Origin: Acinetobacter nosocomialis
Lineage (GTDB): Bacteria; Pseudomonadota; Gammaproteobacteria; Pseudomonadales; Moraxellaceae
Direction: 5' to 3'
DNA length: 64,000 bases
Assembly (NCBI GenBank): GCA_025736915.1
Contig: CP107049.1
Location: 1,302,001 to 1,366,000, forward strand
Position 1 is the first letter of the stretch, and each line of letters starts with the position of its first letter. The translations under genes were made by a program, and so were the position numbers. The notes below the pieces were generated by a model. It made no database searches, had not been told where the DNA came from, and was given only the letters and a program-made list of their open reading frames with translations. Shown piece by piece: positions 46,578 through 56,317 of the stretch.

Positions 46578-47696
46578 TTACCACTGTCCCTCGCCAAGCT
46601 TTTGACCTACAAAGGAATATCGCATTTGTGAACGTGAAAACTTTATTGGGCATGCAATCTGCGGTTCTGTATCAGCCGTATTATTTTGCAAAGGAACATT
46701 CACAATCCATCCACGTTGTTGTGCTAACGGCGAATTTAAAGCCTCACTCAAACTCAATACTGGCTCTACACAAACATCGAGATTTGCAAAAATTTCATGC
46801 CATTCTTTAAATGTTTTGGCTTTAATTTTTTCTTGAATAGCTTGCTTAACTTCTTTCCGATCTTCGGCATCTAATGAAGCGCCTTTTTGCAACAGCACGG
46901 GTAAATCTAATGCGGCAGACAACCCAGCCATAAATTGTGGCTCAAGACTACCAATAGAAAGATAACGACCATCTTGAGTCATATAATAGTCATAGAAAAT
47001 ACCGCCATTGAGCATACCCTGCTCTGGTGCCTGTTCAACTTGTGCTGCAAGTGTAGCTGAGGCGGCCATGCTATTTAGACTCGCCACACAATCGGTCATG
47101 GAAATATCAATATATTGTCCCATACCACTACGACTGCGTTCGACAACCGCAGCCAAAATCGCAATAACTGCATGTAATGATCCGCCTGCAATATCGGCAA
47201 CCTGAATGCCAAGCGGTGGTGGACCACTATCTTGTCGGCCACTATATCCAGCAATACCCGCTAAAGCTAAATAATTAATGTCATGTCCAGCCCGATCTTT
47301 ATAGTTTCCAGTTTGCCCATAACCTGTAATTGAGCAATAAATTAAACGTGGGTTAATTTCTGCAAGCGTTGCATAGTCCAATCCTAAACGGCGCATAACA
47401 TCTGGCCGAAACTGTTCTATGACAATATCAAACTCGGAAATCTTAGCTTTAATCAGATCAATACTGGCAGCAGCTTTTAAATCTAGAACAATCGACTGTT
47501 TATTTCGATTTAAATAACTATGTGCAGTCGCTTGTCCATTGGCATAGGGCAGCATAATCCGGATGAGATCTGGACGTGATGGAGATTCGATATGGATGAC
47601 TTCTGCTCCCATATCGGCTAAGTACATTGTGGCAAAAGGTCCAGGTAAGAGCGTCGAGAAATCGAGAACTTTAAGTCCATTTAATGCTGTCGTCAT
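46578..47696 (-). CDS. CaiB/BaiF family CoA-transferase or racemase
   Basis: A 372-residue family III CoA-transferase. The N terminus LNGLKVLDFSTLLPGPFATM and the segment GAEVIHIESPSRPDLIR are typical. The catalytic aspartate is expected in RAGHDINYLALAGIAGYSG. C-terminal contacts include GGIFYDYYMTQDGRYLSIGS. Close relatives are alpha-methylacyl-CoA racemases or carnitine/oxalate-type transferases. The start is ATG at 47696; neither it nor a GTG five codons earlier has a clear ribosome site. It is divergent from the AraC regulator and could be its target. Confidence 0.88.
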   Translation of the reverse strand: MTTALNGLKVLDFSTLLPGPFATMYLADMGAEVIHIESPSRPDLIRIMLPYANGQATAHSYLNRNKQSIVLDLKAAASIDLIKAKISEFDIVIEQFRPDVMRRLGLDYATLAEINPRLIYCSITGYGQTGNYKDRAGHDINYLALAGIAGYSGRQDSGPPPLGIQVADIAGGSLHAVIAILAAVVERSRSGMGQYIDISMTDCVASLNSMAASATLAAQVEQAPEQGMLNGGIFYDYYMTQDGRYLSIGSLEPQFMAGLSAALDLPVLLQKGASLDAEDRKEVKQAIQEKIKAKTFKEWHEIFANLDVCVEPVLSLSEALNSPLAQQRGWIVNVPLQNNTADTEPQIACPIKFSRSQMRYSFVGQKLGEGQW

Positions 47697-47906
47697 CGTA
47701 TTTTTAACCACTATTATTCGAATTTTCTTTTATATTAGTTAAGCAAATATTCTAAAACAATGTCATGTTCAGCCATTTACCTTGATCATTTCGGCAATTT
47801 AACATGTAAAAAGTGCTTTTACACTGTTGTAAATCGCCAATTTATTTTTTTAGACGGTCATTTAGGTCAATTTAAAGTGAACATCAAAGAGACTGAAGGA
47901 TTCAAT

Positions 47907-48917
47907 ATGAGTCGCGATACGATTAGCATCCACTTCGTGAATGCGGCTTTGACAGGCGTAAAACGCCTTGGCATGGATGTCGAGACGTTACTTTCACATG
48001 TGGGTATCGAAGCGGAACTATTACGTCAACCTAAAGCTCGAATCTCACCAGAACAATATACCCGTTTTATAAAAATGCTATGGATGGTCACCCAAGACGA
48101 ACACGTCGGTTTTGATGTACAACCGCGTCGTTTGGGCACTTTTGCCATTATGTGTCAGTTGATTATTCATGCAAAAACCTTGGGCCAAGCCCTTGAACTC
48201 TCATCTCAGTTTTATAAATTATTTGGTGATGAATGGTCGGTAACACTAGAGCGTGACAAACACGAAGCGCGTTTGGTTCCTCTCATTCCAAAAACATTAG
48301 ATCCAGATCATTTCATTACTGAAAGTATGCTCATGATTTGGCATGGTTTGGCATCATGGTTGATTGAACGTCGTTTACCTTTAGAGCGTGTTCATTTTAG
48401 CTATCCACGTCCTGCTCATGCAGATGAATATGATGCATTATTCTTTGCACCAGTCATGCAGTTTGATGCACCTCGCACCGAAATAACTTTTGCAGCTGAT
48501 TATCTTGACTTACCAATCCGCCAAGATGAAAAAACGCTTGAAGAGTTCCTAAAAGCAGCGCCTGCTCAGCTTTTAGTAAAATTCAAAAACACCAACTCAT
48601 TGACTTCTCGTATTCGTGACGTACTTAAGAGTCAAATTGGTGAAGAAATGCCAACGCTTAATGACGTTGCATCAATGCTGTATTTATCTCCGCAAACTTT
48701 ACGTCGCCGCTTGGCTGCTGAAGGTAAAAGCTATCAAGGCGTAAAAGATGCTCTACGTCGAGATGCTGCGATTCACTTGTTGCTCAACCCTGAATTAACA
48801 CTTGAAGATGTTGCTCAACAGGTAGGCTTTAGTGAAACTAGTACCTTCCACCGTGCATTTAAAAAGTGGACTGGTGTAACTCCTGGCTTATATCGCCAGC
48901 TACACGGTTACCACTAA
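47907..48917 (+). CDS. AraC-family transcriptional regulator
   Basis: A 336-residue regulator. The start at 47907 has AAGGA six bases upstream; the frame is open for 49 more codons, which look unlike protein. The N-terminal 230 residues form the ligand-binding type seen in OruR/ArgR-like AraC proteins. The C-terminal double helix-turn-helix contains MPTLNDVASMLYLSPQTLRRRL and TLEDVAQQVGFSETSTFHRA, then FKKWTGVTPGLYR. Position between a CoA-transferase and a beta-oxidation operon suggests control of fatty or branched acyl-CoA use. Confidence 0.9.
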   Translation: MSRDTISIHFVNAALTGVKRLGMDVETLLSHVGIEAELLRQPKARISPEQYTRFIKMLWMVTQDEHVGFDVQPRRLGTFAIMCQLIIHAKTLGQALELSSQFYKLFGDEWSVTLERDKHEARLVPLIPKTLDPDHFITESMLMIWHGLASWLIERRLPLERVHFSYPRPAHADEYDALFFAPVMQFDAPRTEITFAADYLDLPIRQDEKTLEEFLKAAPAQLLVKFKNTNSLTSRIRDVLKSQIGEEMPTLNDVASMLYLSPQTLRRRLAAEGKSYQGVKDALRRDAAIHLLLNPELTLEDVAQQVGFSETSTFHRAFKKWTGVTPGLYRQLHGYH

Positions 48918-48944
48918 TACTTAAATCTCTTTAGTTTCACATTT

Positions 48945-48970
48945 AGCCCAAGTTCAACTTGGGCTTTTTT
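48945..48970 (+). terminator. Intrinsic terminator of the AraC gene
   Basis: AGCCCAAGT-TCA-ACTTGGGCT with T6. It separates the regulator from the thiolase operon. Confidence 0.88.
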
Positions 48971-49087
48971 GTATCTCTATTGGCAAAAATCATCACCTGA
49001 GTGGTGTGCTTATCGTCATTGCACTCGCTTTTAAAACCAGTACACTCAAAACACAAATAAATTTTAAGTAATAAAAAAGGAACTGTT

Positions 49088-50293
49088 ATGAGCGAGGCTT
49101 ATATTATTGATGCCATTCGCACACCACGCGGAAAAGGAAAAAAAGACGGCTCTCTTTACGAAGTAAAACCAATCACATTGCTCACCACCCTATTAAATGA
49201 ATTACAGCAACGCCATCAGCTTGATACATCTAAAGTGGACGACATTGTTCTAGGTTGCGTAACACCAATTGGCGATCAAGGTGGTGACATTGCCAAAACC
49301 GCAGCAATTGCAGCAGGTTGGAATGATGATGTTGCTGGTGTACAAATTAACCGCTTTTGTGCATCAGGTTTAGAAGCAGTCAACATGGCAGCAATGAAAG
49401 TTCGTTCGGGTTGGGAAGATTTGGTCGTTGCTGGCGGTGTTGAATCAATGTCGCGCATTCCAATGGGTTCTGATGGCGGACCATGGGCTTTAGACCCAGA
49501 AACAAACCTTAAATCATCATTTGTTCCGCAAGGTATTGGGGCTGACCTTATTGCAACTTTAGATGGCTATAACCGTGAAGATGTCGATAACTTTGCAGTG
49601 AAGTCACAACAAAAAGCAGCGGCAGCTCAAGCAAATGGTTATTTTGACCAATCAGTTGTGCCAGTCAAAGATCATTCAGGTGTGATAATTTTAGAAAAAG
49701 ATGAATTTATTAAAGGCCATACCACACTAGAAGGTCTTGCAAAGCTCAACCCAAGTTTTGAAATGATGGGGCAAATGGGCTTTGATGCAGTCGCTTTACA
49801 AAAATATCCAGAAGCACAAAAAATCAATCATGTTCATCACGCAGGTAACTCATCAGGTATTGTCGATGGAGCAGCTGTCGTTTTATTAGCTTCAGAAAAA
49901 GCAGTAAAAGAACAAAATCTAAAACCACGCGCTAAAGTTTTGGCGACTGCATTAGTCGGTACTGACCCAACCATCATGCTAACTGGTCCTGCGCCTGCTG
50001 CACGTAAAGCCTTGGAAAAAGCAGGCCTTACGATTGATGATATTGACCTATTTGAAGTCAACGAAGCATTCGCAGCAGTTGTTATGCGTTTTATTAGTGA
50101 ACTCAACGTCCCTGCTGAAAAAGTAAACGTAAATGGTGGTGCGATTGCTTTAGGCCATCCGCTAGGAGCAACAGGCGCCATGATTTTGGGCACACTACTT
50201 GATGAGCTTGAACGACAAGATAAAAAGCGTGGTTTAGCGACGCTCTGTGTTGGCGGTGGTATGGGTATTGCCACCATTATTGAACGCGTATAA
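49088..50293 (+). CDS. Acetyl-CoA C-acyltransferase (beta-oxidation thiolase)
   Basis: A 401-residue thiolase, probably the beta subunit partner of the next gene. The nucleophilic cysteine lies in [45 protein letters not shown] and [10 protein letters not shown] complete the active site. AAAGGAACT precedes the start. The gene ends 18 bp before the multifunctional enzyme, so a single operon is clear. It resembles FadA/FadI, but Acinetobacter is likely to have another fadBA elsewhere, so I give no symbol. Confidence 0.93.
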   Translation: MSEAYIIDAIRTPRGKGKKDGSLYEVKPITLLTTLLNELQQRHQLDTSKVDDIVLGCVTPIGDQGGDIAKTAAIAAGWNDDVAGVQINRFCASGLEAVNMAAMKVRSGWEDLVVAGGVESMSRIPMGSDGGPWALDPETNLKSSFVPQGIGADLIATLDGYNREDVDNFAVKSQQKAAAAQANGYFDQSVVPVKDHSGVIILEKDEFIKGHTTLEGLAKLNPSFEMMGQMGFDAVALQKYPEAQKINHVHHAGNSSGIVDGAAVVLLASEKAVKEQNLKPRAKVLATALVGTDPTIMLTGPAPAARKALEKAGLTIDDIDLFEVNEAFAAVVMRFISELNVPAEKVNVNGGAIALGHPLGATGAMILGTLLDELERQDKKRGLATLCVGGGMGIATIIERV

Positions 50294-50311
50294 AAATTAG
50301 GGATATAAAAA

Positions 50312-52447
50312 ATGAGTGCAATTCAATACGAAAAAAATGCCGACAATATTGTCATCTTGACACTTGATTCAACTGGTCAATCTGCGAACACCATGAATGC
50401 TGAGTTTCGTGACTCACTTGATGAGGTCACTCAGAAACTTAAAGCAGAAACAGAACTTTCAGGCGTTATTTTCCGTTCGGCTAAGAAAACGTTCTTTGCA
50501 GGCGGTGATTTAGATGAGCTAATTCAAGTTCAACCTGAGCATGCAACTGACTTTTTCAATATGGTTGAAAAGTTAAAAGGTCATTTACGTATAATTGAAA
50601 CGCTTGGTATTCCAGTTGTTGCAGCATTGAATGGAACGGCACTGGGCGGTGGATGGGAAATAGCTTTAAGTTGCCATCACCGTATTGCAATCAATGACCC
50701 GAAAAGCAAATTTGGCCTACCAGAAGTTACTTTAGGTTTATTACCGGGCGGCGGTGGAATTGTACGTATGGTACGTCTGCTTGGCCTTCAAAATGCATTT
50801 CCTTTCTTAATGGAAGGCAAACAGTTCGGTGTCGATAAAGCCAAATCTTTAGGTTTAATTCATGATACTGCTGAAAATGAACAAGAGCTTTTAGATAAAG
50901 CAATTGCTTGGATAAAGGCAAATCCAAAATCTCAGCAGCCTTTTGATGTGAAAGGTTATAAAATTCCGGGTGGTGATCCAAAAACTCCGGCAGTTGCACA
51001 AGTTCTTGCAATTGCACCAGCCATGTTAAGAGACAAGACCAAAGGTTGCTACCCTGCTCCTGAAGCGATTATGGCTGCCGCAGTTGAAGGCGCTCAAGTC
51101 GATGTAGATACTGCTTTACGTATTGAGTCTCGCTACTTTACTCAGCTTACAACAGGCCAAATTTCTAAAAATATGATCGGCACTTTCTGGCATGGTTTAA
51201 ATGCAATTAAGTCTGGTGCGAGCCGCCCTACCGACGTTGCAAAATGGCAAGCCACTAAAGTGGGTGTGTTGGGTGCAGGCATGATGGGTGCGGGCATTGC
51301 CTATTCAACAGCCATTAAAGGCATTCCAGTTGTACTTAAAGATGTATCTGTTGAAAATGCTGAGAAAGGCAAAGCCTATTCACAAAAACTCCTAGACAAG
51401 CGTGTTTCACAAAGCCGCATGACGGCAGAAAAACGTGATCAGGTTTTATCGCTCATTACAGCTACAGCTTCAGCTCAAGACTTACAAGGCTGTGATTTAA
51501 TTATTGAAGCAGTGTTTGAAAACCAAGAACTCAAAGCGAAAGTCACTCAAGAAGCTGAACAATATTTAGCCCCTAATGGCGTAATGGCATCGAATACATC
51601 GACCCTGCCAATTACAGGCTTAGCGCAAGCAAGTAAAGATGATAAAGCGTTTATTGGTCTGCATTTCTTTAGCCCTGTCGACAAAATGCAGTTGGTTGAA
51701 ATTATCAAAGGTAAAAATACCTCCGCAGAGACACTTGCTAAAGCGTACGACTTTGTACAGCAAATTGGAAAAACACCAATTGTTGTCAATGACAGCCGTG
51801 GCTTCTTTACCAGTCGTGTATTTGGTACTTTCATTCAAGAAGGTATGCGCTTGCTTGCCGAAGGCGTCCACCCAGCGCGTATTGAAATGGCAGCACTGAA
51901 AGCAGGCATGCCTGTGGGACCACTAGCGATTCAAGATGAAGTGTCTTTAACCTTAACCGAGCATGTTGCTAGCGAAGCACGTAAAGCTTTACAAGCCGAA
52001 GGCAAAGAGCTACCGAAAACACCAGTAGATGAAGTGATTCATACCATGATTCATGAATTAAACCGTAAAGGTAAAGCTGCTGGCGCAGGTTTCTATGACT
52101 ATCCTGAAAATGGTAAAAAACACCTATGGGAAGGCTTAAAACGTTGGGAGAAAGATCATGATATTTCCGAGCAAGATATGATTGATCGTATTTTGTTTGT
52201 ACAAGCCTTAGATACCTTACGTTGTTACGAAGAAGGTGTATTGGAATCGGTTATTGACGCCAATGTCGGTTCTATTTTTGGAATTGGTTATGCCCCTTGG
52301 ACTGGTGGAGCGATTCAATTCCTCAATCAATATGGTATTGAGAAAGCAGAAAAACGCGCCGAAGAGTTAGCTACCAAATATGGTGAGAGATTCACACCAC
52401 CAGCATTACTCAAAACCAAAGCTGAGCAGAAACAAAATATTCAATAA
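50312..52447 (+). CDS. FadB/FadJ-like multifunctional beta-oxidation enzyme
   Basis: A 711-residue fusion of enoyl-CoA hydratase (about 1-190) and 3-hydroxyacyl-CoA dehydrogenase (about 310-700). Hydratase motifs: FFAGGDLDELI for the oxyanion region, LGGGWEIALSCHHRIA and FGLPEVTLGLLPGGGG with the catalytic glutamate. The dehydrogenase has the NAD fold KVGVLGAGMMGAGIAYS and the catalytic region FIGLHFFSPVDKMQLVE. It hydrates enoyl-CoA and oxidises the product for the upstream thiolase. The length equals FadJ. Confidence 0.95.
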   Translation: MSAIQYEKNADNIVILTLDSTGQSANTMNAEFRDSLDEVTQKLKAETELSGVIFRSAKKTFFAGGDLDELIQVQPEHATDFFNMVEKLKGHLRIIETLGIPVVAALNGTALGGGWEIALSCHHRIAINDPKSKFGLPEVTLGLLPGGGGIVRMVRLLGLQNAFPFLMEGKQFGVDKAKSLGLIHDTAENEQELLDKAIAWIKANPKSQQPFDVKGYKIPGGDPKTPAVAQVLAIAPAMLRDKTKGCYPAPEAIMAAAVEGAQVDVDTALRIESRYFTQLTTGQISKNMIGTFWHGLNAIKSGASRPTDVAKWQATKVGVLGAGMMGAGIAYSTAIKGIPVVLKDVSVENAEKGKAYSQKLLDKRVSQSRMTAEKRDQVLSLITATASAQDLQGCDLIIEAVFENQELKAKVTQEAEQYLAPNGVMASNTSTLPITGLAQASKDDKAFIGLHFFSPVDKMQLVEIIKGKNTSAETLAKAYDFVQQIGKTPIVVNDSRGFFTSRVFGTFIQEGMRLLAEGVHPARIEMAALKAGMPVGPLAIQDEVSLTLTEHVASEARKALQAEGKELPKTPVDEVIHTMIHELNRKGKAAGAGFYDYPENGKKHLWEGLKRWEKDHDISEQDMIDRILFVQALDTLRCYEEGVLESVIDANVGSIFGIGYAPWTGGAIQFLNQYGIEKAEKRAEELATKYGERFTPPALLKTKAEQKQNIQ

Positions 52448-52485
52448 TTTAAATCTATTAAATATTTAAAAACTGCATAAACCTT

Positions 52486-52520
52486 ACCCATATAAATATA
52501 TTTTATTTATATGGGTTTTT
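52486..52520 (+). terminator. Intrinsic terminator of the thiolase-FadB/J operon
   Basis: ACCCATATAAAT pairs with ATTTATATGGGT (12 bp), followed by TTTTC. Confidence 0.82.
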
Positions 52521-52611
52521 CTTTATGTTCTTTAAGATTTCTGCCTACAGCCTAAATATGCTATAAATAGACTTCATTTTTGTGCTTCTACAGCACATTC
52601 GAGAAATCCTT

Positions 52612-52866
52612 ATGTCCGATAAAAATTCTTCCGAATCAGCAGTTTTAGGCTGGAAATTTGTTCTGATCGTTGGTGTTTTAAGTGCGATTTTCCTTGGCTT
52701 TTTCTATTTAGCAATGAGTAATGAACCTGACTATATGCCAGGTGCTCAGCGCAAAGCTCAACAGCACGAAATGCAACAAAAAGCTGAAAAGTCGAAAGAT
52801 CAACAAAGTCAGCATGACAATATGCCTGGAATGGACATGCAAGAACATCAGCATTCACATCAGTAA
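52612..52866 (+). CDS. Small single-pass membrane protein with Met/His-rich tail
   Basis: An 84-residue protein of unknown family. I use the ATG at 52612 (MSDKNSSESAVLGWK); the frame extends ten codons before it. One membrane helix (FVLIVGVLSAIFLGFFYLAM, about 17-36) is followed by a charged, Gln-rich stretch and the end NMPGMDMQEHQHSHQ. The Met/His pattern resembles copper-binding tails. With the short N terminus inside, the tail would lie in the periplasm. It is followed after 15 bp by the patatin-like gene. Confidence 0.7.
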   Translation: MSDKNSSESAVLGWKFVLIVGVLSAIFLGFFYLAMSNEPDYMPGAQRKAQQHEMQQKAEKSKDQQSQHDNMPGMDMQEHQHSHQ

Positions 52867-52881
52867 TCAGATATTTTTCAA

Positions 52882-53742
52882 ATGACAGATTTTTCCCGCA
52901 ATGCACTAGTTGTAGAAGGTGGAGGCATGCGTGGTGCCTTTACCAGTGGTGTACTTGATGCTTTTCTACAACAGCAGTTCAATCCTTTTGACTTATACGT
53001 TGGTGTATCTTCTGGTTCGACCAATGTGGCTAACTACTTAGCAGGTCAACAAGGTCGAACTTTAACATTTTATGTTGACCATTCACTGCGTCCTGAATTT
53101 ATCGATTATAAGCGCTTCTTTACAGGTGGCGATTTACTTGATTTAAAATGGATGTGGGAAATTGGTGAAAAAGAACATCCACTTGATCAACAGAGCCTTT
53201 TTGCCAAAAATCCAGATTTTTATATGGTGTTGACGCATGCTAAAACAGGTCATGCTGAGTATCTTCGTGCTGGTAAAGATAATCTGTTAAATGCACTGCG
53301 TGCTTCTAGCTCAATTCCGGTTTTAACACGTCATCCCGTCGATATTATGGGTGAACCATACTTTGATGGCGGCGTTGCAGATGCCCTACCCGTTCGCTGG
53401 ACGGCTCAGCAAAGTGGCGTTAAAAAACTATTAGTTTTACGTACTCGCCCGAAAAATTACTTTAAAGCCAGTAGCCGAGGTGATCAATTCCTCGCAAAAT
53501 ATGCGTTTAAACACCAATATGGTTTTGCAAGTAGTTTGCGTAATCGCTGCGCCCGCTATAACGCTTCGGTAGATTTTGTTCGTAGCAGTAACCCAGACCA
53601 GCAAATTTTAGAAGTGTGTCCACCGCCTCTTAAAAATATGGCTGGCCGCTTAACCACAAATCCGAAAAAGCTTCGTTATAGTTATGAAGTTGGTTTAGAG
53701 ACTGGTTTACAAGCCATCGAAAACTGGAATGCGATGAAGTAA
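52882..53742 (+). CDS. Patatin-like phospholipase, YjjU type
   Basis: A 286-residue Ser-Asp hydrolase. The oxyanion loop is VVEGGGMRGAFTSGVLDAFL, the nucleophile elbow is YVGVSSGSTN (Ser of GxSxG near residue 44) and the catalytic aspartate is in PYFDGGVADALPVRW. No signal peptide is visible, so it is likely cytoplasmic. Family members hydrolyse acyl esters of lipids; the YjjU branch has no assigned substrate. Confidence 0.9.
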   Translation: MTDFSRNALVVEGGGMRGAFTSGVLDAFLQQQFNPFDLYVGVSSGSTNVANYLAGQQGRTLTFYVDHSLRPEFIDYKRFFTGGDLLDLKWMWEIGEKEHPLDQQSLFAKNPDFYMVLTHAKTGHAEYLRAGKDNLLNALRASSSIPVLTRHPVDIMGEPYFDGGVADALPVRWTAQQSGVKKLLVLRTRPKNYFKASSRGDQFLAKYAFKHQYGFASSLRNRCARYNASVDFVRSSNPDQQILEVCPPPLKNMAGRLTTNPKKLRYSYEVGLETGLQAIENWNAMK

Positions 53743-53746
53743 TTCA

Positions 53747-53778
53747 AAGTTGAGATTTCTAAAAAGGAATCTCAACTT
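53747..53778. terminator. Terminator-like hairpin between convergent genes
   Basis: AAGTTGAGATT (53747-53757) pairs with AATCTCAACTT (53768-53778). It overlaps the stop of the GNAT gene and has only short T-runs. Confidence 0.6.
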
Positions 53779-54191
53779 AATGCTAAAACCATATCTATAT
53801 GGGGAATACCACAATCTTGGTAAACCTCACCCTGCACTTTAAAACCTAAAGCTAGATAGAAAGCCGTCACATAAGTTTGTGCAGAAAGCTTTAAATAAGG
53901 CAGTTTCTGATTACGCGCATAGTCAATAATATGCTGCATTAAAATTTTACCAATACCCTGCTTTCGATAAGGCATTAAAACAGCAACACGTCCTACACTA
54001 TGCTGCGGTAACAAACGTGCTGTAGCAATAGGCTGCTCTTTGTCATACACCATAAAGTGCACAGCAGTGGCATCCAAGTCGTCCCATTCATCTTCGGATG
54101 CAATACCTTGCTCTTGAATAAAGACTTGCTCACGGATGTATTTAGCATCTTTCTCAAGCTGTTCCCAACCACCCGCTATAACTTCATACAT
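53772..54191 (-). CDS. GNAT-family N-acetyltransferase
   Basis: A 139-residue acetyltransferase. The acetyl-CoA motif is VGRVAVLMPYRKQGIGKILM (R/QxxGxG), followed by LKLSAQTYVTAFYLALGF and the end DCGIPHIDMVL. Similar small GNATs resemble ElaA or phosphinothricin-type enzymes, but the substrate cannot be named. It starts 12 bp after the methyltransferase gene and shares its direction. Confidence 0.87.
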   Translation of the reverse strand: MYEVIAGGWEQLEKDAKYIREQVFIQEQGIASEDEWDDLDATAVHFMVYDKEQPIATARLLPQHSVGRVAVLMPYRKQGIGKILMQHIIDYARNQKLPYLKLSAQTYVTAFYLALGFKVQGEVYQDCGIPHIDMVLALS

Positions 54192-54203
54192 CCACTCACC
54201 TTC

Positions 54204-55442
54204 CTAGCATTTACAGCCAATATTTTCGATTGGCAACTGATCTTGTAACAACAATTCTAAGGTCTGTTTTTTAATCCCGTACATTTCTTTCAATGCTTGG
54301 ATTTGAGCCATAATCTTTGCATCAGGTTGAGAAACGTCTTTACGTTTTGTTGCCAAAATCATTTTATTTTTGCTGGTATGTTCAAGCGATACAAACTCAA
54401 AAACTTTGGTTTCATAACCATATGCTTTTAAAAGTAACGCACGCAAAGTATCGGTCAACATCTCAGCTTGTTGCCCAGCATGAATACCAAACTGTAGCAT
54501 CGGTTGTAGAACTTCAGGACTATGTAGTTGTGGACGTAATTCTTTGTGACAGCATGGCGCGCACATAATCATTGAAGCGTTCAAACGAATTCCGGTATGA
54601 ATGGCAAAATCAGTCGCAATATCACACGCATGCAAAGCAATCATAACGTCCAGCTTTTCTGGCTGATAACTACGTACATCACCTTCAAAAAAGTCCAAAT
54701 GATTAAAATGCACTTTGTCTGCCACATTCTGGCAGAACTCCACCAAGTTACGGCGCAGCTCTACACCCGTAATTAAAGGAATCTTTTGTTGTTCCTGTAA
54801 ATAATCATACAAAGCAAAAGTTAAATAGCCTTTTCCTGAACCAAAATCGACAATGCGTAACTCTTTTTGCTCTGCATCAATTTGTTCATACGCACTCGCA
54901 AAAATTTCGATAAATTTATTAATCTGCTTCCATTTACGAGCCATACTTGGAATGATTTGAGCTTTCTCATCGGTAATGCCAAGCTCTTTTAAAAATGCAC
55001 TACTCTGCTGTACATAACGCTGTTTCTCACGATCATGCGCTTGTACAGTTGGAGCTGTATTCATACTTTGCTTTTTACCCATATTAAGCATGGCTTTTTT
55101 CTTATTTTTTTTAAGCTGAATTTCTTGAAGAGTTGAAAATAAATTTGCTTGTTTACATTGAACAATCAAAGTTGCGATCTGTTCCAAACCCTCTTCAAAG
55201 GTATAGTTTTTGGTCACATCTTGAGTACTATAATGATATAAAGCTGAAAGCTGCTTTTTCCCATTTAACTCTACAATGCGGAAAGTGATTTTTTCTAGCT
55301 GTGCCAACTCTCCTTTATATTGGCTCAAAATCAAACGCTCAAAACTCTGCTCATCAAGCATTTGTTTGATTTCATGAAAGAATTGCTGTTCTTGCTCAAA
55401 GGAGAAAACCGACACAGATATACCTAAAGAATGGTGACTCAT
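54204..55442 (-). CDS. SAM-dependent methyltransferase, METTL25-like (PF13679 type)
   Basis: A 412-residue protein with an N-terminal accessory region and a Rossmann methyltransferase domain from about 185. The SAM loop is RIVDFGSGKGYLTFALYDYL. Two marks of the METTL25/PF13679 group follow: VMIALHACDIATDFAI and MIMCAPCCHKELRPQ. A basic Lys-rich segment (LKKNKKKAMLNMGKKQ) suggests RNA contact. The target is unknown. The C terminus ends in GCKC. Confidence 0.85.
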   Translation of the reverse strand: MSHHSLGISVSVFSFEQEQQFFHEIKQMLDEQSFERLILSQYKGELAQLEKITFRIVELNGKKQLSALYHYSTQDVTKNYTFEEGLEQIATLIVQCKQANLFSTLQEIQLKKNKKKAMLNMGKKQSMNTAPTVQAHDREKQRYVQQSSAFLKELGITDEKAQIIPSMARKWKQINKFIEIFASAYEQIDAEQKELRIVDFGSGKGYLTFALYDYLQEQQKIPLITGVELRRNLVEFCQNVADKVHFNHLDFFEGDVRSYQPEKLDVMIALHACDIATDFAIHTGIRLNASMIMCAPCCHKELRPQLHSPEVLQPMLQFGIHAGQQAEMLTDTLRALLLKAYGYETKVFEFVSLEHTSKNKMILATKRKDVSQPDAKIMAQIQALKEMYGIKKQTLELLLQDQLPIENIGCKC

Positions 55443-55541
55443 ATAAACTGAAAGTTTAAAGGGTATAGGATTAAAAATAAAATAACTTTACGACTGTTTT
55501 GTATTTCTATACATTTGTATTTTTAATCAAAAAATAAACTT

Positions 55542-56183
55542 ATGAGCAAATCGGTGTTAGAAACTTACGATCCTAAAGAAGAACTTTTTAATGCCTACAG
55601 CCATGGTGCTGGCGTTGTTATGGCCGTGGTTGCCTCTATCCTTTTAATTATGAAAGGATCTTATCTTTCCACCGGGCAGTGGATCGGTTTATGGGTATAC
55701 TCATTTAGTCTGATTCTCGTTTTTACCAGCTCGACTCTGTATCATTTTGCGCAGACCCAAAACTTACGTTACTGGTATAAAAAACTCGACCACACCGCTA
55801 TTTATTATTTAATTGCCGGTACATATACCCCGTTTTTGAGCATTGCGATACCTACACAAAAAGCACATGTTTTACTTATTGCACTCTGGAGCATTGCTGC
55901 AATTGGTACACTTTTCAAGTTAGTTTTTATTCACCGTTTTCAGAAAATTTCATTACTGGCCTATGTTCTTATGGGGTGGCTTGCCGTTTTTGTAATGGAT
56001 GATATGCGCACCTATTTAAGTAAAGACGCTTTGATGTTATTGATTACTGGAGGTTTAGCTTACACTGTTGGAGCATTGTTTTACGCGTTAAAAAAGGTAA
56101 GATATACCCATGCGATATGGCATATTTTTGTACTTTTAGGTGCAGGTGCACACTTTCTTGCAATCTATTGGTACGTTGTTTAA
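55542..56183 (+). CDS. Hemolysin III/YqfA-family membrane protein (PAQR)
   Basis: A 213-residue inner-membrane protein with seven hydrophobic segments. Metal-ligand motifs of the PAQR superfamily are present: ELFNAYSHGAGVVMAVVAS, SSTLYHFAQTQNLRYW with LDHTAIYYLIAGTYTPF, and the terminal HAIWHIFVLLGAGAHFLAI. Relatives are hydrolases or lipid-homeostasis factors; haemolytic activity is not generally established. Confidence 0.92.
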   Translation: MSKSVLETYDPKEELFNAYSHGAGVVMAVVASILLIMKGSYLSTGQWIGLWVYSFSLILVFTSSTLYHFAQTQNLRYWYKKLDHTAIYYLIAGTYTPFLSIAIPTQKAHVLLIALWSIAAIGTLFKLVFIHRFQKISLLAYVLMGWLAVFVMDDMRTYLSKDALMLLITGGLAYTVGALFYALKKVRYTHAIWHIFVLLGAGAHFLAIYWYVV

Positions 56184-56317
56184 TCCATTTTTCACTCATA
56201 TTCAGTGATCCTGAAAGAGTCATGGATGATGTTCTTTCACACTATTCTTTTAAGAAAAATATGCCTTTAAAGAGAATAGTAAACTAAAAATAAATTTTAA
56301 CTTATATAAGGACTTAT

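Noticed and set aside
49837..50277. A 146-codon minus-strand ORF opposite the thiolase
   Set aside because: Low-complexity Ser/Ala/Pro translation on the antisense of a well-supported thiolase gene.
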